Shown piece after piece: positions 32,188-43,640 of a stretch of 64,000 bases of DNA (positions within the stretch are counted from its first letter, which is position 1; every line of letters starts with the position of its first letter). Under the pieces are notes generated by a model. That model was not told the DNA's origin. It did no database searches and was given only the letters and a program-made list of their open reading frames with translations. The position numbers and the translations under genes were made by a program. Source of the DNA: Dermanyssus gallinae (Eukaryota > Arthropoda > Arachnida > Mesostigmata > Dermanyssidae); the NCBI GenBank assembly GCA_003439945.1, contig QVRM01004004.1, forward strand, positions 496,001 through 560,000, read 5' to 3'.

Positions 32188-33066
32188 GTCTTTATTTACA
32201 TATTTGCGAACCTTTAAATTTGATCCTATCACGATTGGGGTTGGTGCGAAATATCTCTATCGTAGACCTTCCTTGCAGAGCTATGTAGATAGGTTTCTCG
32301 TCTGTGGAGACCACCCACATATCGCGAAACACTAACGTGCTAATAAATACGCTGATCTCACGTTGCCAGGTTTCTCGATGGGATAGTTAAGTCTTCGCAA
32401 ATCACAGTACCTTGATAAGGTATTTTTTTATATGGAAGATTCGGAAAATGCATAATGCACGATCGGTGTTAGCAAGCAACAACACCTTGTGTGAGACTCC
32501 CACCCACTAAAAACCCCAGTCCTCCACCTCCCCCCATGGTTCGGAACTGTGTTGGACAATATGCGCGACGATTGCTGGTATCGTCTGGTCGACTAGAGAC
32601 CATGTGTTCAACGTCGTCGATGTTACCATAAGCGCAAAGCACGCATATATCGGGCGGTCGATTTGCCAATACAGGGCATGTATGTTTGGTAATGTCCGTG
32701 CACTGTAAAGACCGGCGTGACGTAGTAGGTGAGGAGCCCTGCGCCGTCCAGTTAAGGGCGAAGGTCAGGGATGAAGATGCGGGTTCAGAATGCCGGGGAA
32801 ACGTCCGAGCGTGGGGTGGCCCATTGCCGCACATGTGTTAAGGGTTGGTGCCCCTGCTTGGTCGAAGTTTAGATTGCCGTTAAGATGGCGAGCGGCCCGC
32901 TCTCTTGCCAGAGGATCCTAGGACAGCTGCCGTGCTAGTGGGTAGGGCATCCACCAAGGACCGACGGTTACGCGCTGCCCGGAGAGCTTGGTCTCTCTAG
33001 GCTGGGCACGCATATAGTACGTAGTATATGGAGTCTGCTATTGAGGCTAGGAGGCGTCTGCGCATC

Positions 33067-34130
33067 TCAGAGGAATTGCCCGTACGAGGCAGAATCTGAA
33101 CCAAGCTGTGGGAAACATTGGCTACATTGCGAGAGGCATGGGCTATGTGCGCTGTGCTCCAAGATCACATCCAAATAACGAGCTTGCTTTCTCACGCGGA
33201 TCGGATGTCCAGAGCAGTCCTTAGAGCAACGGGTCGGGTCCTGTTTCGGCCTGTGGGAAGCAAGGCCTCCGTCTTCTGATGGGCTAGCTGGGGCTGGGGG
33301 GGGGGGGTGGACGCGGGCTAATGCTGTGTTTGCGGCCGCTTCCAGTGACGTTTCACGACGAGCTGTCACGAGTAAAGCTAGGTCATCAGCATAAGCAAAA
33401 GCCTCGACTCCGTCGAGAAGGGAAAGCCACAGGACTCCGTCATACGCCATGTCCCAAACTACAGGCCCCAAAACGAAGCCCTGCGGCACACCTGCGATAA
33501 CCTCGTAGGTGGCATCGCCTAGAAGAAGGGCGCGGTCCGATAGATATGAGGATATGATGCGCTGGATATAAGCAGATATGCTTTGTCTCTTTAGTGTGTC
33601 TAGTATGACCTGCTAGTTAAGGGTGTTAAAAGCATGTCGTACGTCAAGTAGTATGAGCAATACAAAGGAGCGGGTCTTAAGACACTCCGTTAGTTCTTCG
33701 TTCGCGCGGCGCAGTATTTGGTCAACAAACTGACTCCCCGGGAGGACTTGCGTGACTTCGATTTGGGCATTGAGTCTCTCCAGTAGAACGTGCTCAACGA
33801 GTTTGCCCGTCGCATCAGGTAAGCAATGTGGCCGGTGAGTAGAATAGCCGGAGCTGGCTCCCGGTTTTGGGATAAGTGCGAGGTGGGCGCGTTTCCATCC
33901 TACCGGGAAAGTGCCGTCTTTTGAGAGACACGTATAGAAATTGGCCAGCAGTCTCGGGTGCTGGTTAGCGAATATTCGCACGACTTCTGAGGGAACACTG
34001 TTTGGGCTTGGAGTTTTGCCGGGGGCGAGGTGCTCGGCGGCACGCAGTATTTCCTCCTCCGTGACGGGAGTGTTGGGATCGACTAGAAGCTCTATGAGAG
34101 CCCGCGCCGCCTAACGCGGGAATAAAGCTG
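33067..34130 (-). pseudogene. R1-like reverse transcriptase, degraded
   Basis: The minus-strand translation begins with a TEEEILRAAEHLAPGKTPSP block. It continues through VGWKRAHLALIPKPG, LPDATGKLVEHVLLERL and LDVRHAFNTLN (motif A, catalytic Asp present), then MPQGFVLGPVVWDMAYDGVL (motif B) and FAYADDLALLV (motif C, both Asp present). These motifs and the WD/N-x-x-YDG signature are typical of R1-clade elements. A stop or frame change falls between about 33610 and 33490, and the thumb region is shortened by another near 33067. The enzyme would reverse-transcribe element RNA at the nicked target; this copy cannot. Confidence 0.8.
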
Positions 34131-34459
34131 CAACGAGTTCAAGCGCCTTGATAAGGTCAACTTTAACCAGGCAATATACTAGCTCTTCCAACAGATCGGA
34201 AATAGCTTCTAAGGGACTGAAGTACGTTGCAATTAAATGTATGACATAAAACATTCTCCCAATTACCAACCAAAAACTACAGTTGATTCCGTGGCCCAGG
34301 TCTCAGCGAGCATCAGTACATTGTATTGTGTGGTTAGACGTAGCAGTGCTAAAGTAGAGTTTATATTGCCACCACTTCTTTGAAGAAAGGAGAGTTGACT
34401 TTGTTGTGTCTCGCTAGCTTTTATTAATTTCGCGCCACGACACTACATGCACGCAGGCG

Positions 34460-35640
34460 ATTCGGTCACGAGTGCCCTTGACGCCTACTCTTTCTAACGG
34501 TATCTGGAATTGAGTCTTTCGTAGATACAAGAAGCGCTTCTAGTAAAAACGATTTGATTAAGTGTCGAAGCGTATCTCCAATCTCATTGTCTTCAGGATG
34601 CTTCTTTGTCTTCAGAGAGTCCGTTGGTCTCAACACTTGTGAGGATAGGGATGGCTCTTTTTTTGCCAATGGCACAAGTGAATGCCGCTTGTACTGCCTC
34701 CACGAAACAAGGGATAATCTTATCCATCCTATCTATTCGATAAGGCCATCACTACTTTATTTATGTCATGTGTGATTTTTTTCTCTGATGCTGTTTGATT
34801 GGTCATTTTAAGCCTGTACTTTACCATAGACGACGGACGCAATTTTGGAAAGTTATCGGATGCGTGTACTGAGGCTACGGTGCACAGACTGGTATCCTTA
34901 AGGCATCTGTTCATTTTTGTATTTTGCGCCGTTACGTTTTATTTATCATGTTCATGCGGTGCAGTCTATGTGGTTAGAAGCGCCAGGTGGGTTCGTGTCT
35001 ATTATTTTTGTTGGTTAGTATTTAAATTCTTTGTATTCATTCGAAATGCTTCGAAGGACCCCATTAGATCTGAAAGAAGCAAATATGGTAGACGCTAACT
35101 CTTGCAACGACAATAGTGTACATCTGTGAACCTCGTCTTTCACTGCGATACCGAGTTCTCCGTTTCTAGTAAACGGAAGTTCTTCAACCTTACCCTTAAT
35201 GCGTTGCAACGACAGCCATCATTAAAGCAATCCAATGCATTGTCATTACCTGCAAGTATTACAGTCACCTGTTTGGCTAGTACCACCTTTGGCTTACGCA
35301 ACCGTTTGGCGCACGTCGTCACCATTTCGAAACCCTCATCGTTGGTCTGATCTTCCGCTTTCGTGAATTTCAGTATCGACTGTTGCTTCGTTAGTGTCCT
35401 CTGTCATCGGCGTTTGGGCTCCAGCCTGCAGTACCCGCAGGTCCTTATTGCGATTATCTTTATCTCGATGCGGCACACTTTTCTCCAAAGACCTTTGACC
35501 GGCAGGCCAGATCGGCCACACTTCTGGGTGGCAGCAATGCGCTCGTTTCCCCGCGCGGTCAGCTACACACATCGAGCTCCCATGGTACGGGCCACGCCAC
35601 GTTCCAGACGCTATACGTGCTTTGCTGTCCAATCTGCTCT
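34460..35640 (-). pseudogene. Possible ORF1 remnant of the R1-like LINE
   Basis: A series of minus-strand open segments (35632-35336, 35325-35140, 35209-35015, 34914-34729, 34675-34466) lies immediately upstream of the endonuclease motif. One contains DEGFEMVTTCAKRLRKPKV, a style of acidic-then-basic sequence seen in LINE ORF1 proteins. I see no zinc knuckles. The assignment rests mainly on position relative to ORF2. Confidence 0.35.
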
Positions 35641-35650
35641 TCTTTTTCTT

Positions 35651-36897
35651 CTGCTACTGCCCTGAAGTAGTGTCGCGACAAGTAACGCTACGTTCGTTTA
35701 CTTTTTTCGAGGCGTCTTTCTGCTCGCCGCCTGAAAGAAAGAGACAAACCGTGTTGATTGCTGCACAGCGTAGGCGCTGCCGAAGGCGTCAACCAGACGG
35801 GAGAAGAAGCCACTTCGGGAGGGAGGGGCTTTCCTTTTTAGAGGCGGCGTTTGTCTAATCTTCCCTCCTTCCTTTTCGCTTTTTTGACCTTCTGCCGTGT
35901 AGCTCTATAGATGCCGCGCAACTGTAGATGAGCAAGGTATATTGCCGCTGGCAGGCGATGACGCTGAGGGGCGTTTTTCTTCGTTTGTTCCATTGTGGTT
36001 CCTGTCACCTCGGTCACGTTTCGTCTCGCCAAATGCTCACAAGGGCCGCGGCTGCTTCTCCTGTCCGTGCTGGGCTTTATATAACTGGTTTTTAAAAAAA
36101 TTACCATCGTTTACCGGGTTGTAATGCAATGTGACCCACTAATCAACCGAAAACCAGCCAGAATATGTTACAGCTTGATTTAACAAGTTAAAAATAATTT
36201 AATAAATAATAGGTGCTATAGTGAATAATGTTGACAGGAAATAGCAGTATTCTATTGGGAGCACTCTAGAACTAAGTGAGGATGCGTATGTTTGCGTTTT
36301 GTAGCCAATAAGATGGATTTGGTTTTGTGTGTTTCACCTTTTCCTAATAGTACTAAATGCGGTCTAGGTAGCTAATGCGCTCTTCTTCTCTGGCTTCTAG
36401 TGTGCTCGATCACAGGTTCGGTGGGTGCGGGGACTTACTGTTTTTGCGTGGAGATTCCTGTGTTTAAACATCTCAGGAATGTATATGTGACGCATTAGAA
36501 AAAATATCTCACATTTGGGCTCTACGCTTAGTGACTTCACTCTTTCATATGATTTGTTGTTAAAAATGCAACATTTCCAAACAAAGCCGAAGAGCTTCCA
36601 TTAAAGCAAAAAAGAAAGTGACACCCATTGTACAAACTAATAGCTTAAGAAGGCCTGTATGTTGCAAAATTAGAACAAAACGTCTGGTTCTCTGTAGATC
36701 CAGTCGTACACAAACCGAGGAGACTCCAACGGTGGTTAGTTGAAAATAATTTAGTAGTATTGATTATTTAAAAAAAATATTGCTAAGGAAGATTTTGCAG
36801 TAGATTTGTGAATCAAGAAAATACCTTTTACAATATGTCATCATCGCATTCATTTCACTCATGTTGAGTAAGCATTAAAAGCTTTTACTTATACTGT
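35651..36897. other. No recognised gene
   Basis: The first 450 bases are GC-richer with short frames on both strands; the rest is AT-rich. No motif, splice-supported exon or in-window repeat found. Confidence 0.35.
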
Positions 36898-37130
36898 CAG
36901 CTGCTCTCGGCATGTCATTCAAGAGAGTCAGTGTAGCGATCTCTTCGTAAGGGCCAAGCTTATAGACCCATGATACTTCGTACACGCTTGAGAGCACAGT
37001 CGATAGATGCACTATGTGTGCTCATCGTAGACGTTCGTATTTGGACAGACAAGGAAATGCTAGCCACGAACTACGTATCTGGTATAGAAGTGGGGCTTGT
37101 TACGTGCAAGACCAGACTAGCGGCCAGAAG
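36898..37130 (+). repeat. Dispersed repeat of about 230 bp, copy 2
   Basis: Direct-orientation match to 54158-54395 and reverse match to 30359-30612, with shared blocks GAGAGCACAGTCGA, GACGTTCGTATT-like and TGCAAGACCAG. It overlaps the 3' edge of the neighbouring minus-strand LINE fragment. Confidence 0.7.
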
Positions 37131-37299
37131 CACAAATATGTCCAGGTCTCCAAACTCTGTTGGACTTGTTCAGCTTTATTTTCTCATGCCGAGACAAAGC
37201 TTTTGAATAACACTGTACGCGGCGTCCTCAGCCTCAACCAAATTATCACAACATCCGGTGCACAACCTAAAGTTAAGTACACAAAGCTGCTCCTTACCC

Positions 37300-38080
37300 T
37301 TTATTGACAAGCAAAGTACTCGCTTCATGTACATTGTGAAACACCTTTCAAGCTAATCAAAATTTGCCTGAGTGAGCTGTCCCTATACTCTATCAAGACC
37401 TTACGTCACCCTTAGAAAGATCTTGAGGTGAAAGAGTGCTACTGTTGTCGGTACAGACGTCGCCTACCTATCCATAAAGAAGGAACAGAGAGTAGCGCAC
37501 GGTTGACCGTCGTAATTTATAACTTTCTTGACAGCCAATAAACCCCCTATCCTGATTTTCACAGTCTTGGTCTTCATAGCCTTTATTTTCAGCACTTTTA
37601 AGACAAGTAGTATCTCTGCCAGAAAAATGATGCGCTTGATGGCACCCAGATCGTGATGAACGACCAGTAGGTTATTTTCATATATAACAAATATCGCATT
37701 TTGGCACTTCTGTCGAATAGAGCCCCGAGAAAAATTGAAGAGTGAAAGAAACGCAGCTCAGTGAGTTCTTGCGCGGGATTCCCACAATTCGCCTTACCTG
37801 CATTACATCCTGCTTACACTATACCAGTGAGGTGTCCTCATTAAAAAATAAATTAGTTCACCAGAAGAGATGCATTGTTGAAGAGCTTGACGAAATCTAT
37901 AAGGACTGGGTACAAAAATGACCACAGCTTGTTATGTCTCTGACTGAAGCACATGGATTGTACCACGCGTGCCTCGACCTCTCCAAAAGCCGAATTGCTC
38001 CGGCAGAATAATCTGATCGGCCAGGTACTTAGTCCGTTTTATAACCAATATGCAAAAGATATTTTTCAGCGTTCTTTCAG
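37300..38080 (-). pseudogene. LINE RT fragment, separate lineage
   Basis: Minus-strand frames read LPEQFGFWRGRGTRGTIHVL (RT motif 2a, normally EQFGFRRGRGT), then LYPVLIDFVKLFNNAS (motif A; catalytic Asp present in LIDF, second Asp changed), and farther on LKIKAMKTKTVKIRIGG, which resembles the K-T-K-x-V-x-F-R-R-G-G block downstream of the YADD motif. The YADD block itself is not recognisable. Several stops and frameshifts. The motif style differs from the other LINEs in this window. Confidence 0.68.
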
Positions 38081-38114
38081 AAGCTGTACTGCGGTATACA
38101 TTTGAGTTTTGTGT

Positions 38115-38835
38115 GTACCGGGTGTTAAGTTTTGACAAAAACGTGCGATACGCGAAAAGGAAGCTTATGCCGCGACTGCAACCAAAGCATGTTGTTGCAC
38201 GGCGTAAATTTTCGCATAGATACCAAATTTGGGATAACGAGTGGAAAAACATCGTCTTCTCGGATAAAAAGAAATTTCATCTCGATGGCCCTGACGGCTG
38301 TCAGTACTATTGGCATGACTTACGGAAGGAACCTAAATGGTTCTCAAATCGTGTGACCGGTGGTGGTTCTGTGAAATATTGGGGCGCGTTTGGATATAAT
38401 GGGAAGTCTGATCTAGTCGCGATTGCGGGCCGAAACAATTCCGACAAATACCAGCGTATCGTCGGTTCCCAGTTAGAAGGCCATTTTAGAAGATAATGAG
38501 GGGACCTGAAGCAGTTTTTCAGCAAGTCAACGCCACGTTTCAATATAGGTTTTTTTTCAAGAACAAGAAGTGCCACGGTTTGACTGATCGGCATTGAGTC
38601 CAGATTTGAATCCCATCGAAAATCTTTCGGGCCATTTGGTGAAGCAGATTTATGGTCAAATGGTCAACAATATGATAATTTGTTGGACCTCAAAGAAGCT
38701 GTCCAGCAAGTATGAACTGATATTCCACTTTCGTACTTACAACAGCTCATTAACTGATGTTGGTAATGAGCTGTGAAAGACCGAGTTTATGATTTGATCC
38801 AGAAGAAGGGACGAAAAAACCGTTTCTAGAATAGA
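38115..38835 (+). pseudogene. Tc1/Tc3-like transposase, degraded
   Basis: The plus-strand translation contains RRKFSHRYQIW, EWKNIVFSDKKKFHLDGPDG (first catalytic Asp; the following Glu is Lys), YYWHDLRKEPKWFS, GGGSVKYWGAFGYNGKSDL and, after a degraded stretch where the second Asp should lie, SPDLNPIENLSGHLVKQIYG (third acidic residue present). Then, in other frames, LLDLKEAVQQV and VYDLIQKKG. The order is that of Tc1/Tc3-family DDE transposases. The N-terminal DNA-binding half is missing and there are at least three frame changes plus stops. Terminal inverted repeats were not identified. Confidence 0.85.
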
Positions 38836-39539
38836 ATATGTAGTATCAAATAAGTTATACAGCCCTGCTAAGAATCGAATACCCCGTAAGGCTTCATTGT
38901 TGCAAATATTTTGCAACACTGTTTTTTATTTTTTTGTATAAACCGGTTGTGAGATTGCAACGAAATTAACACCATACTCGTGGTCCATCATGTACACCAT
39001 GCCCTTAAAATTTCAACCGCCAAAATTATCACCAAAAACATGAGTTACTATTTTTCTGGCAACGCACTTTATATATATTTTTAAATCATTTTTCTATTTA
39101 GTATTTTTGTATTCCATTTTAGAAGAACTTCATTAAATAAATTTCATAATGTAGATTTATATAAAACGGATTATGTTTAATTGAATAATAATATGTATAT
39201 ATTTCATACAAATATAATACAATACTCTCCTTTGTTGAAAAAGGGGTGTTGAAATCACATTGTAGTCTTCACATGCACGTCGCGAAACTCCATGCGACGC
39301 ATTATTCACCACTTTGGCATTAGCAACTTAGTGTGAAATAATTGACACACGACTACGAAGATTATTTAAACGTACTGTAAAAAGGTACCAAACTTATTAC
39401 TCCGGATTAGTTGTTTAAAAAGTCTCACGTCAACTTGCATCTGGTACTCACTCACATTTGGGAGTACGAGGCGCTCACGTCTTACATTGCAACGCCATGC
39501 AACTCGTTCGACAAATTTATTCTGCACTCACTGATGCAG
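38836..39539. other. No recognised gene; flank of the Tc1-like remnant
   Basis: AT-rich. Could contain the distal end of the Tc1-like element, but I could not find a matching inverted repeat. Confidence 0.35.
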
Positions 39540-40290
39540 AAATACATATTTTCTCTAGAAGGGTGCCCACAGGTGTGAGCAGTATGTCCACTCTGATACG
39601 ACAAGCGTATTATACAGTTTTATGTGTATTTGTATTTCTGTGTCATGCCCGATAAACACTCTAAAAATGAGATTGCACAAGCGAGACGTAGATTTTACAA
39701 CTTCGGCGATTTGAGTTGTATACTCCATTTTACAATGTAACACCTAGGTCCTTGTATGATAACACTTCAGGTATGCTATGGTCGTTCCTAACAATTGGTG
39801 TTCTATACACCCATACAAGACAGTGTCGTCCTTGATAGTTTTCAGCACGGCACATTTAGTAGTGGATATTTTCATTCGATTCAAGTGGGCCTATAGTAGC
39901 ACAGAATCAATTGCCTTTTGTAACTCGGCCTTGTCTTTATCGTCTTTGACTTCAACGTGTATCTTTAAATTGTCGACATAGAGCTTGTAATTCACATTGA
40001 GTTTGCCAAGTTGCCGTCGGTCGTCCCTTTGTGAATCCGTGTTGCTGATTATCTAAAGATTGGTTGGAGGATAAAAAATTATAAATGCAATCAACAACAA
40101 TTTTTTTATAATTAAGCAGGGGATAACACATTGAGCAATAGGTCGGTAATTTTCAGCAGTTGCTCTAGAGCTCTTTTCTAGCACAGGTGTGACAATGGAT
40201 TCACGGAAGGCGGTGGGAACTTCGCCATCTTCGAAGGAACGAGTGAAAATTGTGGCCAGAGGCTCCGCTAGAAACTCGGCCACAATGTTA
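39540..40290 (-). pseudogene. LINE RT fragment (CR1-like)
   Basis: Minus-strand reading gives LATIFTRSFEDGEVPTAF, VTPVLEKSSR, ENYRPIA (RT fingers, about 40280-40130). A degraded middle with an HGFTKGR-like motif 2a follows near 40030, and then VSRLCN... LYNTLVVSEWTYCSHLWAP (post-RT region, about 39700-39560). The catalytic core is mostly deleted and the frames shift. It resembles CR1-type elements that use a P-V-x-K-K-G/S block. Confidence 0.72.
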
Positions 40291-41418
40291 AATATTCTAT
40301 ATTATTTACGTTGATTGTATTAATTATTTTATTAATATTTCTATGTGCAGTTTAGCCTAAACACATAATATTGAAAATATTCAATTAATTTATCTAAAAA
40401 TACTTTTAGGTTAAAACACATTTAATAACAAAAATATTAGTTGTTATTATGTACTAGCAAGTGTCCACATTACAGCGCACTTTGAGGCTAACATTTAAAA
40501 GTGAAAGGCCTATGCATGGATCGCCTTGCTGTTCTTCCCAAATATCAGCATTTAACTTCACCATCGACAAGATTGTGACGCAGCAAGTCAATGATGCTGC
40601 TTCCGTTTGCGACTTACACACGTATGGTCATATTAGCGTGTATTTGCACATCTCACACTAAAGCATCAACTGAAGCAGCATCTTTCATTTAGCGTGTGTA
40701 CCCCCCCACTATCAACACGGGCAACATTGAGGTGGCCACCGACGATAGTTAGAAAAGACAAGTCGGTAGCCACTTCAATGACCGTAAACTTGGTCGAAAC
40801 TTGGTTGACCAGAACGCGCCGTGTCAGCGATCTCTGCCTATTCAAAATTTGGGGGAAGGTAGAAGACGACCAAATGCACCCACATAGTTAGTCCACAAAG
40901 AACGCGTGAATCCTCGCACGTTGGCCGGCGGCGGTGAAACCCTCACATAATATGAATATGCAGTTCCTTTCACTGGTAAGTCTCCGTAAAGAGAGCAATG
41001 TCCACAGATGTAAGCCTGTCAACTGGCGCAAAGTCGACTACTGCTCCTTTTAGTCCCTCATAGTTCCGAGAAGAAGCAGACGAGCCGCAGACACCTGGTA
41101 GTTTCCGCATCAGCATCTCTAGACCTGTTCAGTCACCTGCGAGAAGCCGGACCGCCAGGCACTATAACGCTTTCATAGTCATTTTCTCGTAGGGAGCACC
41201 GCTGCACTTTGCAAAGTCGCTGCTGTCAGCCTGCACTACACATAACACGGCACCACGTCCGCGCTGCGTCCGCATTTTGAATGCCTTTACAGAATAGCTT
41301 TTCTAACCGATGGTTGTTGAATACCGTCTTCAGAGAGATGCTCCTGACGACGAACCAAGCATGTAGGTTGACAGCTAAAGTATTGGCCGCCAGCCGTGTT
41401 TCTCTCAGCGCATATACA
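40291..41418. other. No recognised gene
   Basis: AT-rich then mixed composition; a run of seven C at 40702. Short frames only. Confidence 0.35.
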
Positions 41419-41452
41419 CGCCTATATCTATATGTATATATAGATATAGGCG
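41419..41452. repeat. Perfect 34-nt palindrome
   Basis: 15-base arms (CGCCTATATCTATAT and its reverse complement) around GTAT. It overlaps the first bases of the recurrent unit that follows. Confidence 0.9.
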
Positions 41453-41515
41453 AGCACTATCGAGTGTGCAAATGTATTGTAAATGATTAATAAATCATCG
41501 CAATATTTTATATAA
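41449..41515 (+). repeat. Recurrent 67-bp unit (copy 3)
   Basis: Starts GGCGAGCACTATCGAG and contains TGATTAATAAATCATCGC; about 90% like the copy at 10389-10455. It too runs into an (AT)n array. Confidence 0.8.
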
Positions 41516-41517
41516 AT

Positions 41518-41518
<1 letters not shown>

Positions 41519-41590
<72 letters not shown>
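41519..41590. repeat. (AT)n microsatellite
   Basis: About 70 bases of alternating A/T. Confidence 0.96.
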
Positions 41591-41591
<1 letters not shown>

Positions 41592-42138
41592 ACCTGATGA
41601 TTAGGTTCACATGTTCGAGCACTACACATACTCTGAGAAAAAGAGATCACTCGTGGAACGAAAACTAGAGTGTCGTTTCCCGATAGTGCTTACGGTAAGC
41701 AAAATGCTATTCAGACGATACACGCTGGACGACAATCGCTTCGTACCTTCGACAACCGTCGGGTGCCACCAAAACCCCTCGCCTTCAGGCGCCTTTCAAA
41801 GAGCCATCGGTCTAGCGTTAAGCTCCCGCGCAAAGGACCCTTTTCTGTGGTGGCGGCCATGTAGCGCAGGGTCAGCAATGTCCCTGCGCAATCCACCTGC
41901 GCGGAAGCGAAGGGTATTTTTCTTATGTTTTGTCTGTTCAGCAAGTTAGTCTCTAATAGATCACGTTAGCCCGGTGATGCTACAGACATAGCTCCCATGC
42001 TGGCATACTGCTCCCAACTAACACCTAGCTGAAGGCGATATTTTTGACGTGCCTCGCATGGTTTGAGTCAATTTCTGTTAAAAGTACCGCATCATGCAAT
42101 TATCGGCATACGCTAAACATGTTGATGAGTTAACAACA

Positions 42139-42139
<1 letters not shown>
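41591..42139. other. No recognised gene
   Basis: Frames at 41611-41949 (+) and 41711-41944 (-) overlap each other and carry no recognisable motif. Confidence 0.35.
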
Positions 42140-42176
<37 letters not shown>

Positions 42177-42222
42177 TATATTTCTCACGCAATTATATAT
42201 ATATATATATATATATATAATT
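42140..42222. repeat. Two (AT)n blocks flanking a GCAATTAT/ATAATTGC palindrome
   Basis: (AT)n at about 42140-42170 and 42194-42220. The second lies between GCAATTAT and ATAATTGC. Confidence 0.85.
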
Positions 42223-43507
42223 GCTTAAGAAATATCAGTGTATGTTTGATTAATCTTGTAGAACGCTTGTGCGCTTTGTTTCTACACGGCAAAAAGTATA
42301 CTGGTTATTCTGACACTAATTAAAAAAAATCAAACGTTATTAATTTTAGCGTCTAAAAAACTGCCAACGGAGGTAATTGACTTAGGTGCCTCGAGCGCAT
42401 GACCAAACCAGCGGAGATGAAGAAGTACTAGGTGAAAGTAACCTGGAAAACAGGTCAAGCGGAGATCCTATTGTAAAGCGCGGCTGACGAATAGGATCTC
42501 TGATAAACACTTCATCGGTGTAAACCACTCGATGAATTGTGCACAACGACATTTCAACCTAGATTTTACCCGGGATCGTCAAGAGCGTCATATATTAACC
42601 CACAAACCACAATAGTTCTGCAACTTGTCTGGGGCTGAACTACTATGTACATTGGAACATTATGAAGTTGCTAGAAGAAGTGGACTACGTGCTATGGCAT
42701 TGACTAGGTCGTCGGTTTAAAATCACAAATACATTATTATGACAAGCACAGGAGACTGACGATTTATTGAGTCTGTTTATTAAAAGTCAAATGTTTGATC
42801 ACTCGGTATTTGAGCAGAGAATCATTCCAGAAAAATCCTCACAATTTCATCATTTCATAAAATTTTGGTTTCCAATTTATCCACGCATGTTTGCGTGAAT
42901 TACATAACAATTTATCCTTGAGAATCTAACACATAGGCTCCACAGCAATACATGTCATATCACGCCTGTGCTTTGTGCGTCGCTCATAATAGCAGATCAT
43001 GCTTTAACACGGACATAGATGTGCATTCCGATTCGGCGAGACAAAATTGAAACATTTGCCGCACGTTCCAGAGGTTTATGATTGATGTAGCTTAAAACAA
43101 ATGGTGAAATTCGTTAATGGAAAGCCTGACCATTGCACGTCGGTAGTTTCTGTGTTGGTAACTATCGCACCACCGTTCAGAAACAGTGCTTGGGTCAGTT
43201 ACCACCCTCTATGATCTCGCATAAGCAATTTCCCTGAATAAGTATATCTCCTGCTTCTAGCAGGAAGCATACATAGTTTTTGGGTAGGACCGCCAGACAA
43301 TTTTTTGGAGTTGCATATAGTCGTAGCACGCCTTTCAGAAATGCCGGCTCGGCCCTGTCCAGATCAGCTAAGTACATAATGCTTAGCCATTTTCATATAA
43401 GCTGAACCACGTGCCTTGCTACCGTTGCGCTGTTTGTAAGAACTGTTTGTGTTTGTTTTAAGTAAAGATGGACTACTAAAATGTTCCTCGCTTTTTCGTT
43501 GTGATGT
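42223..43507. other. No recognised gene
   Basis: No coding motif, repeat or structural RNA recognised. Confidence 0.35.
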
Positions 43508-43640
43508 TGAGCGAAGCAGGTCTGCTTCGCTCATTGAGGTGAAGGTGATCATGAGGTCACCCTCTTCATACGCGCCCTGTCTAAGGGGCAACACAAACTC
43601 CGAAATGGAGTTTATGTTGCCCCTTAGGGCCCCTGATAAC
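43508..43640. repeat. Cluster of consecutive inverted repeats
   Basis: 43508-43533 is a perfect 12-base-arm hairpin (TGAGCGAAGCAG, loop GT). 43581-43627 is a 21-base-arm hairpin with one mismatch and loop GAAAT (arm starts CTAAGGGGCAACA). A weaker pair around GGTGATC/GTCACC lies between them. It sits inside a 149-codon plus-strand frame (43449-43898) that has no recognised domain. Confidence 0.8.

Larger units (their letters stand above)
32457..35650 (-). mobile_element. R1-like LINE, longest copy (copy 3), internally deleted
   Basis: Minus-strand order from 5' to 3': an ORF1-like remnant (about 35640-34460), the start of an endonuclease with VLMLAETWATE (about 34420-34290), a gap where most of the endonuclease is missing, RT fingers and palm (34130-33067), the C-terminal region (32834-32480), and a 3' end at about 32457 that matches copies at 8427 and 18303. 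Scattered stops and frameshifts show it is inactive. Confidence 0.7.
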
